From contig JAYPAN010000002.1 of assembly GCA_038123715.1 (NCBI GenBank), positions 1 through 64,000 of the forward strand: a stretch of DNA of 64,000 bases. Reading direction: 5' to 3'. Position 1 is the stretch's first letter; every line of letters begins with the position of its first letter. Source of the stretch: JAYPAN01 sp038123715. Lineage in GTDB: Bacteria; Pseudomonadota; Alphaproteobacteria; RS24. A program made the position numbers and the translations under genes. Positions 1 to 9,855 of the stretch are shown here, piece by piece. The notes below the pieces were generated by a model. That model was not told the origin of the DNA and made no database searches. It saw only the letters and a list, made by a program, of their open reading frames with translations.

Positions 1-88
1 TTTGCAAGAAGCAGTTTAACCGCTTCGACCGCGCGACGCAAGCAGGCTTAACAGCCAAGCGTCACAGGCGGGCTATCGGGGGCTTAAA
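1..88. other. left-edge sequence without a supported gene
   Basis: These bases lie downstream of thiD at the window edge. On the minus strand there is no ATG. On the plus strand one frame is open from the edge to a TAA at 49-51 and another runs on into thiD. Either could be the tail of a gene starting outside the window, but the short peptides are not recognisable. No hairpin with a T-run is visible. Confidence 0.3.
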
Positions 89-913
89 TCAATCGCCATG
101 CCAATCACCGGAGAAGACACCATGCCAAACAGGGCCATGACCCACGCCCAAATCCGGTGCTGCCTTAATCGCGGCATGCACATAGGCCAGCGCCTTTTCC
201 GTCGCCGCTTTGATATCGGGCGTTGTCTGCCCTGCCAATTGTCCTGCAAGTGCCGAGGCCAGCGTGCAACCCGTTCCATGCGTGTTGGTGGTTTCAAGGC
301 GTTCATGCTCAAACACTTCAAAGCCCGCTTGCAAGGCCAGCAAATCCGTCACCACGCGGTCGCTGCCATGCCCGCCCTTAATCAGCGCGGCGTGCGCCCC
401 GTCATCCATCAGCCGGTCGGCGGCGCGTTTCATATCATCAACCGTATCAACATCGCGACCGGTCAACAGGCTGGCTTCGGGCAGATTGGGCGTAACCAGA
501 AACGCATCGGCCAGCAACAGGCTTTTCAGCGCATCCACCGCATCTTCCTGCAACAGCCGGTCGCCTGATGTCGCCACCATAACCGGGTCAACCAGCATTG
601 GCAGACGCCCGGCATCGGCGCGCGCCTGCGCCACGCTTTCTATCAGCGCGCGATTGTGCAACATGCCGGTTTTAATGATATCAGCGCCAATATCGCCCAA
701 AATGCTGTGCATTTGGCTGACCACAAAGGCTGGCGGCACGTCAAGAATATCCTGCACGCCGCGCGTATTTTGCGCCGTCAGCGCGGTAATCGCCGTGGTC
801 GCATAAGCGCCCTGCGCCATAATCGATTTGATATCGGCCTGAATGCCTGCGCCGCCGCCACTGTCAGAGCCGGCAATCACCAGCACCCGACCCGGCACTG
901 TGGCTTTATTCAT
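89..913 (-). CDS. thiD: bifunctional HMP kinase / HMP-phosphate kinase
   Basis: Cytosolic kinase of thiamine biosynthesis and salvage. It phosphorylates 4-amino-5-hydroxymethyl-2-methylpyrimidine and then its monophosphate to give the diphosphate used by ThiE. The 274 residues match the usual length. Ribokinase-fold landmarks are the glycine-rich GSDSGGGAGIQAD at residues 15-27, VDPVMVATSGD at 108-118 and the anion-hole and catalytic motif THGTGCTLASALA at 211-223. It starts 3 bp after the glmM stop and is probably the last gene of a folP-glmM-thiD transcript. No other thiamine genes are in the window, so the role (de novo or salvage) cannot be decided here. Confidence 0.95.
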   Translation of the reverse strand: MNKATVPGRVLVIAGSDSGGGAGIQADIKSIMAQGAYATTAITALTAQNTRGVQDILDVPPAFVVSQMHSILGDIGADIIKTGMLHNRALIESVAQARADAGRLPMLVDPVMVATSGDRLLQEDAVDALKSLLLADAFLVTPNLPEASLLTGRDVDTVDDMKRAADRLMDDGAHAALIKGGHGSDRVVTDLLALQAGFEVFEHERLETTNTHGTGCTLASALAGQLAGQTTPDIKAATEKALAYVHAAIKAAPDLGVGHGPVWHGVFSGDWHGD

Positions 914-916
914 GGC

Positions 917-2263
917 TCAAGCGGCCACAGATTGAATGGAGTGGACAATCTCGGCCACAACATCCTGCACCAGCGCCGCATCATCGCCTTCGCCCATCAC
1001 GCGGATAAGCGGCTCCGTGCCGCTTTTGCGGATGACCAGACGGCCTTGATTGCCAAGCTTAACCTCGCCCGCCGCAATCGCCGCCTGCACAGTGTCATGC
1101 TCCAGCGGCGCACCGGCACTAAAACGCACATTTTCGAGGATTTGCGGCACTGGCTCAAACACGCGGCACATATCCGACACCGGACGCTCAAGCTGTTTCA
1201 GCACGGACAGCACTTGCAGACCGGCAATCAGCCCATCGCCCGTGGTCGAGAAATCAGAAAGCACCATATGGCCGGATTGCTCGCCGCCGACATTAAAGCC
1301 GTGGCGGCGCATATGTTCCACCACATATCGGTCGCCGACTTTGGTGCGCGCCAGCGACAGCCCCTGCCCCTGCAAATGGCGCTCAAGACCGAGATTGGAC
1401 ATTATGGTGGCAACAATGCCCGGCGCGCTCAACAGGCCGCGCCTTTGCCAGTCACCGGCCACCAAACCCATGATTTGGTCACCATCCACCATTTGCCCGT
1501 TTTCATCGCAAATAATCAGCCGGTCGGCATCGCCATCCAGCGCAATGCCAATATCGGCGCGCTCGCGGCGCACGGTTTCGGCCAGCAAGCCCGTATCGGT
1601 TGAGCCGCAGCCCTTATTGATATTGAAGCCGTCAGGCGAGACGCCAATCGGCACCACTTCAGCGCCCAATTCCCACAAAGCGGTCGGGGCGACTTTATAA
1701 GCCGCACCATTGGCGCAATCCAGCACCAGCTTAATGCCGTCCAGTCGCAAATCGCGCGGAAAAGTGCGCTTGGCAAATTCAATATAGCGTGCCTGGCTGT
1801 CATCAATCCGCTTGGCACGACCCAGTTCGGCAGCCGGAACCAGGCTGGTGCCGCCGACATCATCCATCAATTGTTCGATTTCAAACTCAATATCATCGGA
1901 CAGTTTGAACCCATCCGGCCCGAACAGCTTAATGCCATTATCCTCAAACGCATTATGCGAGGCAGAAATCATCACGCCAATATCGGCGCGCAAGGAACGG
2001 GTCAGAAACGCCACAGCCGGTGTCGGTATCGGCCCGAACAAAAACACATCCATGCCCATTGAGGTAAAGCCCGCCACCAAAGCCGGCTCAACCATATAGC
2101 CGGACAGGCGCGTATCCTTGCCGATAACCACCCGATGACGATGCTCGCCGCGCCGGAAAAACCGCCCCGCCGCCATGCCCAGACGCAAAGCGGTTTCGGC
2201 GGTCATCATATCGCCATTGACGCGGCCACGAATGCCGTCGGTTCCGAAGTATTTGCGTATCAT
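917..2263 (-). CDS. glmM: phosphoglucosamine mutase
   Basis: Interconverts glucosamine-6-phosphate and glucosamine-1-phosphate on the route to UDP-N-acetylglucosamine, the precursor of peptidoglycan and lipopolysaccharide. The 448-residue length is typical. The phosphoserine loop MISASHN places the catalytic serine at residue 102. The metal-binding loop DGDADR lies near residue 245, and a C-terminal phosphate-binding RKSGTEPLIRVM motif is present. It sits between folP (62 bp gap) and thiD (3 bp gap). The folP-glmM order is of interest because mobile sul2 genes are commonly followed by a glmM fragment. Confidence 0.96.
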   Translation of the reverse strand: MIRKYFGTDGIRGRVNGDMMTAETALRLGMAAGRFFRRGEHRHRVVIGKDTRLSGYMVEPALVAGFTSMGMDVFLFGPIPTPAVAFLTRSLRADIGVMISASHNAFEDNGIKLFGPDGFKLSDDIEFEIEQLMDDVGGTSLVPAAELGRAKRIDDSQARYIEFAKRTFPRDLRLDGIKLVLDCANGAAYKVAPTALWELGAEVVPIGVSPDGFNINKGCGSTDTGLLAETVRRERADIGIALDGDADRLIICDENGQMVDGDQIMGLVAGDWQRRGLLSAPGIVATIMSNLGLERHLQGQGLSLARTKVGDRYVVEHMRRHGFNVGGEQSGHMVLSDFSTTGDGLIAGLQVLSVLKQLERPVSDMCRVFEPVPQILENVRFSAGAPLEHDTVQAAIAAGEVKLGNQGRLVIRKSGTEPLIRVMGEGDDAALVQDVVAEIVHSIQSVAA

Positions 2264-2325
2264 GCCAACCCCTTCTTCGCCATTTATGGCTGTTTGTCGG
2301 GTTTCTTATCAAGTCACAAGCTATT

Positions 2326-3183
2326 TCAATATGTTACTTTTGCCGCCGCCAGTGCTTTACGCACCACAAGCGCCTCGCGCAACGGCTTTGGCGCATGGGT
2401 GCGGATATAGTCAACGCCTTGCGCCGCCGCCCATAATTCGGCAGCCAGCGTCACCGAACCGGTTTGCCCGACCGGCACATCGGCCAGCGCCCGCAGAAAA
2501 CTCTTGCGCGAGGCACAAATATAGACCGGCAGGCCGAAGGCCTGTTTTAAGCGGTCTATATTGGCCAGCACCTGCAATGATGCTTCCGAGCTATTGCCGA
2601 GGAAAAAACCCATGCCGGGGTCAAGCACCAGCCTTTCACGGGCAATGCCCGCCGCTTCCAAAGCCGCCAGACGGGTGCTGAAAAACCGCAAAATAATGTC
2701 CCAAATATCGCCATCAGGGGCATTGGCGCGCGTGGCAATGCCCTTGGCCTGTATGGCATGCATCACGACCAAATGGCAGGCGCTGGCAGCCAAATCATCA
2801 TAGAGGGCAGGATTGGGAAAACCGTTAATATCGTTCAGCCAGTCAGCGCCATTTTGCATTGCCCAGATTTGTGTCTCTGGCTGAAAACTGTCCACCGCCA
2901 GCGGCACGCCTAATTTCTGCAATTCCGGCCAGACCGCTTGCAGGCGGGCGATTTCGGTTTCCGGCGGCACATGGCTGGCATCGGGATGGCTGGAGGCCGG
3001 GCCGACATCAAGCATAGCCGCGCCGTCTGCCACCAAATGCTGCGCCTGCGCCAGCGCCGCATCGGGGTCAAGATAAGCGCCGCCATCGGAAAAACTGTCT
3101 TCGGTAATGTTCAAAATACCAACAATCTGCGGCGTTTCAGCCGCAGATTGCTTCAGTGTATCAGAAGGTGACGCCACGCTCAA
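2326..3183 (-). CDS. folP: dihydropteroate synthase, Sul1/Sul2-like variant
   Basis: Condenses 6-hydroxymethyl-dihydropterin diphosphate with p-aminobenzoate to 7,8-dihydropteroate, the sulfonamide-targeted step of folate synthesis. It has 285 residues and is the only folP seen here. The N-terminal pterin motif reads GILNITEDSFSD (22-33), with TED where ordinary DHPS has TPD. Loop 2 reads VGPASSHPDA (60-69) instead of the usual GGESTRPG. The substrate segment reads DSFQPETQ (98-105), and LDPGMGFFLG (187-196) replaces the usual DPG-x-GFGK. SRKSFLRA (225-232) and RTHAP (261-265) follow. From memory, these features are diagnostic of the Sul1/Sul2 resistance enzymes rather than housekeeping FolP. 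The locus (ftsH-folP-glmM) is an ordinary chromosomal one, so this looks like the native folP. Sulfonamide insensitivity is inferred, not shown. Confidence 0.9.
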   Translation of the reverse strand: MSVASPSDTLKQSAAETPQIVGILNITEDSFSDGGAYLDPDAALAQAQHLVADGAAMLDVGPASSHPDASHVPPETEIARLQAVWPELQKLGVPLAVDSFQPETQIWAMQNGADWLNDINGFPNPALYDDLAASACHLVVMHAIQAKGIATRANAPDGDIWDIILRFFSTRLAALEAAGIARERLVLDPGMGFFLGNSSEASLQVLANIDRLKQAFGLPVYICASRKSFLRALADVPVGQTGSVTLAAELWAAAQGVDYIRTHAPKPLREALVVRKALAAAKVTY

Positions 3184-3231
3184 AAAGCCAAGAACAAATC
3201 AGCGGCTGACGCGCCTTTTGCCCTTTGTGCC

Positions 3232-5142
<1,911 letters not shown>

Positions 5143-5228
5143 GATAATACCCTTTCTGTCTCGTCCCGACTGCCAGCATGACCGGCGCGACGGGGATATG
5201 TTTTGAATATAGGCACAGCCATCACGAT

Positions 5229-6569
5229 TTACCAGCCCGACCGGTCGGGAAACAGGCCGGTAAAATCGGCAAGCCCGTCGGCCAAAACGGCATGAAACCC
5301 ATCCACTTGCTGCAAAAGCGGACAGGCAAGCAGACCGCTATCGTCAAAAAAGGCTGGTAAAACATGTAGATAAGCCGCATTCACGCCGTCTCTTGCCGCC
5401 GCGCCGGACGGAGCCAGAAGCGCCAGACCGGCAGCTCCCAAAGGCGCGACAAATAGCCCTTTGCCGTTTTGTGCCGCCGCAACATGCACAATAAACCGGC
5501 CATCCCAGAGCAATGGCGCATCACCGACCGGCATTTTTACCCCAGCCAGTGCCGCTTTTTCGCGGCCAATGAAAATATCTCCGCCGCGCCAGCGCAGCGC
5601 ACATCCGGCCAGCGTCAGCCCGCCTGAAGGTTTGGCTTCAACCGCGTTGGGCAGATAGCGGCATTTGTCGCGTTTCGGCGGATAGGGGCGTTGACCAATC
5701 CAGCCGAGCAAGCTCCGCAAAAGGCGAATTTGCCGATGGGCAGGCAAAGCCGCCAATGCCTGTCGGGACACGCGCAATACGCCATAATCGTGCCAACTTG
5801 CATGGGTTTGCAGCCAATCCAAATCGCGCGCATCATGGTGATTGCGCCGCTTTCGCAAGCGCCTGGCCAATTGGCTGAGCCGTGCTTCCACCGCGCCATT
5901 GGCATTTTGCGCCGACAAAGCCCGTCGCCAGCGCACGCGCTCAAACCGGTCATCCTGATTGGACGGGTCATGGCAGGCGGGCAGGCCGGCACGCGCCAAT
6001 ATGGCGGCCAAGGTGGTTTTCGGCATGGTCAGCAAGGGACGCAGCAGCAGAATGGAGCCGGCCGCGGTCATAAAAGTCTGGCGCTCGGCCATGCCGGCCA
6101 GCCCGTCCAACCCACTTCGGCGCGCCAGACGCATGAGCAGGGTTTCGGCCTGGTCGGACGCATGATGCGCCAGCACCAGCCCATCAGCCTGATGATTATG
6201 ACACCAGTCGGCCATCAGCGCATAGCGCATCAAGCGCGCCTTTTCCTGCAAACCGGAGCCGGAAAGCGGCGTTTCAGCCTGCAATATAAAATGCGCCAGC
6301 CCCAGCTCAAAGCAGCATTGGCGCACCATTGCCGCCTCATCGGCCGCCGCCGCGCGCAAGCCGTGATTGACCGTCAACACGCTGAAGGAAATATCCGTCC
6401 GCGCTTGTGCTTCGGCGGCCAGCGCCAGCAAAGCCATACTGTCCGGCCCGCCCGATACGGCCAATGCAAAATGGCGACCACCATGCAGCGCCGCCAAACG
6501 CGACCCCAGCCATGCCCCGTCGGGCAGGCCATTATCCGGTGTTTCGGTTTCAGGAAGCGCAACCGACAC
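5229..6569 (-). CDS. tilS: tRNA(Ile)-lysidine synthase
   Basis: Modifies cytidine 34 of the CAU-anticodon tRNA-Ile to lysidine so that it reads AUA. The PP-loop ATP-pyrophosphatase motif SGGPDS lies about 40 residues from the chosen start and is followed by a typical N-type domain with LAHHASDQAETLLMRL. The C-terminal part is less conserved. The start is uncertain. I chose GTG at 6569, which overlaps the cpoB stop by 20 bp. ATGs at 6614 and 6647 would add 15 or 26 residues that lie inside the cpoB coding region, and none of the candidates has a good ribosome binding site. It is cotranscribed with cpoB upstream. Confidence 0.9.
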   Translation of the reverse strand: MSVALPETETPDNGLPDGAWLGSRLAALHGGRHFALAVSGGPDSMALLALAAEAQARTDISFSVLTVNHGLRAAAADEAAMVRQCCFELGLAHFILQAETPLSGSGLQEKARLMRYALMADWCHNHQADGLVLAHHASDQAETLLMRLARRSGLDGLAGMAERQTFMTAAGSILLLRPLLTMPKTTLAAILARAGLPACHDPSNQDDRFERVRWRRALSAQNANGAVEARLSQLARRLRKRRNHHDARDLDWLQTHASWHDYGVLRVSRQALAALPAHRQIRLLRSLLGWIGQRPYPPKRDKCRYLPNAVEAKPSGGLTLAGCALRWRGGDIFIGREKAALAGVKMPVGDAPLLWDGRFIVHVAAAQNGKGLFVAPLGAAGLALLAPSGAAARDGVNAAYLHVLPAFFDDSGLLACPLLQQVDGFHAVLADGLADFTGLFPDRSGW

Positions 6570-7713
6570 GGCGACGCTCAATTTCCGCCCGTTTGACAAT
6601 CGCTTCGGGCGCATCAGGAAATTTGATACCCAATTCGGCAAAGGCATCGCATCCGGCTTCGGCCTCGCCCAGCGCGTGCAGTGACATGCCGAGTTTTAAC
6701 AGGCTGTCAGGGGCTTTTGTGCCATTGGCATATTTGGTGAACCCGCCGAGAAAGGCTTCGGCGGCGCGCTTATATTGCGCCCGCACATAATAGGTCTCGC
6801 CAAGCCAGTATTGGGCATTGCCAGCCAAGTCATGTTTCGGGAATTTTTCAATCAGGCTGCTGAAATCTTTTTCCGCCATATCATAATTGCCCTGACGCAA
6901 ATCATCATAGGCGCGCTGATACAGGGCTTTCGGGTCATTAAGCGGCGCGCGCAGGCTGATTTGCCCGTCATTGGTGCGGCTGATTTCGCCCTCCCCGACC
7001 AGCCGCATATCGCTGCCGGACAGATTATCACGCGACAGCGCCGCCATGCGTTTATCCGGCAAATCACCGGTCGCGGCAGGCGGCGTGTCGCCATCAAGCC
7101 GGTCAATCGGCACTGGTGTGCGGACAACGCCGATAATTTCCGGCTCGGCAGATGTCGAGGAAATACCGGCCATTGAGCGCCGGACACCGGCCTCAAGCTG
7201 GGCAAAGCGCATGGCGTCAGCCTGTGACTGCATGGCATAGCGCTCAGCCAGATTTCGCACTTCCTCGCCCAAACGCCCCAATTCGGCCTGCACCACTCTT
7301 ATTGCTTCGGCATTTTGACCGGCTCCGAAGATGATTTCCGCCGTTGCGCCCGACACGGTTTCCGCATTTGTGGCATTGGCTGTATTGGTGGGTGCGGTAT
7401 TTTCTTGCGCTGTTACGGCGATTGGCGCCCCTCCGGCCAGACGTGCCTCCAAAGCCTCCAGCCTTTTGACAAGCGCTGTCAAATCGGTCATGCGCTGGCG
7501 CTTGGTCAGCGTATTTTGCGCGGCCACCAATTGCTCAAGCTGCATCAGGCGCATTTCAAGCGTCCCCAACCGGTCGCCATTTGTTTGCCCGCCTATTTGC
7601 CCTTGTGTTTGTGGCGGCGCGTTTTGTGCAAACAGGCGCGCGCTGTCCCCTGCGCCGCCTGCCATCAGCAGCAAGCTCGCCAGAAGCGCCGTTGAAAATC
7701 CACGAACCACCAT
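6550..7713 (-). CDS. cpoB: Tol-Pal coordinator CpoB (YbgF)
   Basis: Periplasmic protein that links the Tol-Pal machine to peptidoglycan synthesis during constriction. The 387 residues begin with a Sec-type signal peptide (about 1-30, ending LFAQ). A short coiled-coil segment rich in leucine and glutamine (about 48-95) corresponds to the trimerisation domain. A long variable linker follows, then a C-terminal block of three tetratricopeptide-like units from about residue 260 (starting ALYQRAYDDLRQGNYDMAEKD). It follows pal but is separated from it by an intrinsic terminator and has its own near-consensus promoter. Confidence 0.92.
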   Translation of the reverse strand: MVVRGFSTALLASLLLMAGGAGDSARLFAQNAPPQTQGQIGGQTNGDRLGTLEMRLMQLEQLVAAQNTLTKRQRMTDLTALVKRLEALEARLAGGAPIAVTAQENTAPTNTANATNAETVSGATAEIIFGAGQNAEAIRVVQAELGRLGEEVRNLAERYAMQSQADAMRFAQLEAGVRRSMAGISSTSAEPEIIGVVRTPVPIDRLDGDTPPAATGDLPDKRMAALSRDNLSGSDMRLVGEGEISRTNDGQISLRAPLNDPKALYQRAYDDLRQGNYDMAEKDFSSLIEKFPKHDLAGNAQYWLGETYYVRAQYKRAAEAFLGGFTKYANGTKAPDSLLKLGMSLHALGEAEAGCDAFAELGIKFPDAPEAIVKRAEIERRRVGCAS

Positions 7714-7739
7714 TATCTCACTCTCGCCACATGCCGTTC

Positions 7740-7768
7740 ATTATAGGATTGTCATCAAAGAACGGCAA
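7740..7768 (-). promoter_or_regulatory. sigma-70-type promoter of cpoB
   Basis: On the minus strand, TTGCCG (7768-7763) is separated by exactly 17 bp from a perfect TATAAT (7745-7740). The start site would fall near 7733, leaving a leader of about 20 nt before the cpoB ATG at 7713. Confidence 0.75.
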
Positions 7769-7830
7769 AAATAGGGCATTCAGAAACCGGATAAAGCCTG
7801 TTAGACATTACATAAAGCCAGATAAACATG

Positions 7831-7860
7831 ACAAAAAGAAAGGGCACCCGAAGGTGCCCT
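7831..7860 (-). terminator. Rho-independent terminator after pal
   Basis: On the minus strand an 8-bp perfect stem AGGGCACC/GGTGCCCT (7860-7853 with 7848-7841) closes a TTCG tetraloop and is followed by TTCTTTTTGT (7840-7831). It lies 29 bp beyond the pal stop. It is the only clear intrinsic terminator found in the window. Confidence 0.88.
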
Positions 7861-7889
7861 GTCCAAAAAACTCTTGAAATCGCTCAAAA

Positions 7890-8390
7890 TCAACGAATGG
7901 TCGATACGGCGCGGCGGTTTTTCGACCAGCAATTCTCATTGGCGCACAGCGACACAGGTCGCTCCTTACCATAAGAGATGGTCTGCAAACGGTCGCCGGA
8001 GACGCCTTGCGAAATCAGAAAATTACGAACTGAACTGGCCCGCCTTGCGCCCAGCGCGAGATTATACTCGCGCGTACCGCGCTCATCGGCATGGCCTTCA
8101 ATGGTCAGACGAACTGCCATATTTTGCTGTAACCAACGCGCTTGAGCCGTCAGCGTATCGCGTGCCGCCATATCCAGCACAGCTTTGTCGGTCTCGAAGA
8201 AAATACGGTCGCCAACATTGCCTATCAGATATTGTGCCGAATCCATATCGGTCACATTGGCTGCGGGTGCTTGCGCCGGTGCGGAAACCGCACCCGTGCC
8301 TGCGCTGTCGGAGCCGCCGCCACATGCCGCCAGAACGAGTGTCAGACCAGCAATCAGCGATAAGGTTTTGGTTTTTCGAAAAACATCCAT
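7890..8390 (-). CDS. pal: peptidoglycan-associated lipoprotein Pal
   Basis: Outer-membrane lipoprotein that anchors the membrane to peptidoglycan and recruits TolB. The 166 residues begin with a lipoprotein signal with lipobox LAAC and lipidated Cys at residue 23. A short alanine- and proline-rich linker follows, then an OmpA-like peptidoglycan-binding domain with IFFETDKAVLD, IEGHADERGTREYN and LGARRASSVRNFL. A cysteine pair near the C-terminus (LCANENCW) is common in alphaproteobacterial Pal. The ribosome binding site AGGGAG lies 8 bases before the ATG. It follows tolB with a 115 bp gap that holds its own promoter. Confidence 0.96.
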   Translation of the reverse strand: MDVFRKTKTLSLIAGLTLVLAACGGGSDSAGTGAVSAPAQAPAANVTDMDSAQYLIGNVGDRIFFETDKAVLDMAARDTLTAQARWLQQNMAVRLTIEGHADERGTREYNLALGARRASSVRNFLISQGVSGDRLQTISYGKERPVSLCANENCWSKNRRAVSTIR

Positions 8391-8443
8391 GGTTAGCTCC
8401 CTGCGTTTGGATGGACTCTCAATTATTTGATAACCCCATTTAT

Positions 8444-8472
8444 GCTATAACAGCAAAAAACTGTCTTGCCAA
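8444..8472 (-). promoter_or_regulatory. probable promoter of pal
   Basis: On the minus strand TTGGCA (8472-8467) and TATAGC (8449-8444) are 17 bp apart in the 115 bp tolB-pal gap, which is unusually AT-rich for this genome. This suggests that pal is transcribed separately in addition to read-through from tolB. Confidence 0.55.
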
Positions 8473-8505
8473 GCCAACAGCGAGGCAAAACAACGGGTTT
8501 TCACA

Positions 8506-9828
8506 TTAACGAATAAGTGGCGACCAGGCCGGGTCGGAGGCGAATCCGGGCAGGTTCAAAGGGCGTTCATTATAGCCCGTCACATCAACCGACCACAGGG
8601 ACGGGCCGCCCTCGGCACCTTCTGTTTCGCGGAAAAACACCAGCACGCGGCCATTGGGAGACCAAGCCGGGCCTTCATTGTGATAGCCTTCCGTCAAAAT
8701 GCGCTCGCCACTGCCATCGGTTTTCATCACGCCAATCAGAAACCGCCCTTTCAGCGTTTTGGTGAAAGCAATCAAATCGCCGCGCGGCGACCAGACCGGC
8801 GTGGCATAGCGCCCCTCGCCCCGGCTGATGCGCCGGACATTCGTGCCGTCAGCATTCATCACATAAAGCTGTTGGGTTCCCATACGGTCGCTTTCAAACA
8901 CGATTTGCCCCCCGCCCGGCGCGTAGCAAGGGGCGGTGTCAATCGCCAGCGATTGCGTAAGGCGGCGGGTTTCGCGGGTTCGCAAATCCATTGTGTAAAT
9001 ATTGGAATTGCCATTGCGCTCAAGGCTCATCACGATTTTCTGGCCGTCCGGCGAAAAGCGCGGCGCGAATGTCATGCCGGGAAAATCGCCGACAACTTCT
9101 TGTTGCCCGGTCTCGATATTCAGCAAATAAACGCGCGGCCGATTGCGATAATAGGACAGATAGGTGATTTCCTGCGCCGTCGGGCTGAAACGCGGCGTCA
9201 ACGCCAATGCTTGACCGGAGGTTAATTCACTTTGGGCAAAGCCGTCTTGATCCATAATGGCCAGTTTTTTGACCCGGCGGTTTTTCGGACCGGATTCAGC
9301 CACATAGACAATGCGCGTGTCGAAATAGCCGGTCTCACCGGTCAACCGTTCATAAATGGCATCGGAAATCAAATGGCTGATGCGCCGCCAATTATCCGGA
9401 CTGGTGAAAAACTGCAAGCCGGTCATTTGCTGCTGCGCCACCACATCCCACAGCCGGAACTCAACCCGCAAGCGGCCATCATTTTGCCGCACGGCGCGCC
9501 CGGTCACCAGCGCCAGCGCTTTGACAATGCGCCAGTCCTGAAAGCGCGGGCGGGCATTGACATCAATCTTACTCTCAATAAAAGCGTCGCGGTCAATCGG
9601 GCGGAACAGGCCGGAGCGTTCGAGATTGGCGGCAATCACTTGTGCCAATTCCTGCCCGACCGAGCCTTCGCCGTCAAAATCAAGAATGGCAATGGGCAGC
9701 GGTTCGACATTGCCCTGCGTGATATTGATTTTCAAAACCGCCTGTGCCGGTGACGCCATCATAAGAACCAGCATCAACGCGACAGCCCAACTGCTCCTTT
9801 CAGCCCGGCGAATAAATCTCTTGGTCAT
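8506..9828 (-). CDS. tolB: Tol-Pal translocation protein TolB
   Basis: Periplasmic beta-propeller protein that binds Pal and signals through TolA during outer-membrane constriction. The 440 residues have a signal peptide ending at SPAQA, an N-terminal alpha/beta domain, then a six-bladed PD40-type propeller with repeats such as PRFSPDGQKIVMS, TPVWSPRGDLIAFT and PAWSPNGRVLVFF. The ATG at 9828 is preferred over one seven codons upstream because AAGGAG lies 7 bases before it. It is the fourth gene of the minus-strand tolQ-tolR-tolA-tolB run. Confidence 0.96.
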   Translation of the reverse strand: MTKRFIRRAERSSWAVALMLVLMMASPAQAVLKINITQGNVEPLPIAILDFDGEGSVGQELAQVIAANLERSGLFRPIDRDAFIESKIDVNARPRFQDWRIVKALALVTGRAVRQNDGRLRVEFRLWDVVAQQQMTGLQFFTSPDNWRRISHLISDAIYERLTGETGYFDTRIVYVAESGPKNRRVKKLAIMDQDGFAQSELTSGQALALTPRFSPTAQEITYLSYYRNRPRVYLLNIETGQQEVVGDFPGMTFAPRFSPDGQKIVMSLERNGNSNIYTMDLRTRETRRLTQSLAIDTAPCYAPGGGQIVFESDRMGTQQLYVMNADGTNVRRISRGEGRYATPVWSPRGDLIAFTKTLKGRFLIGVMKTDGSGERILTEGYHNEGPAWSPNGRVLVFFRETEGAEGGPSLWSVDVTGYNERPLNLPGFASDPAWSPLIR

Positions 9829-9855
9829 GGCATTTCTCCTTGCGGTCATATCATC

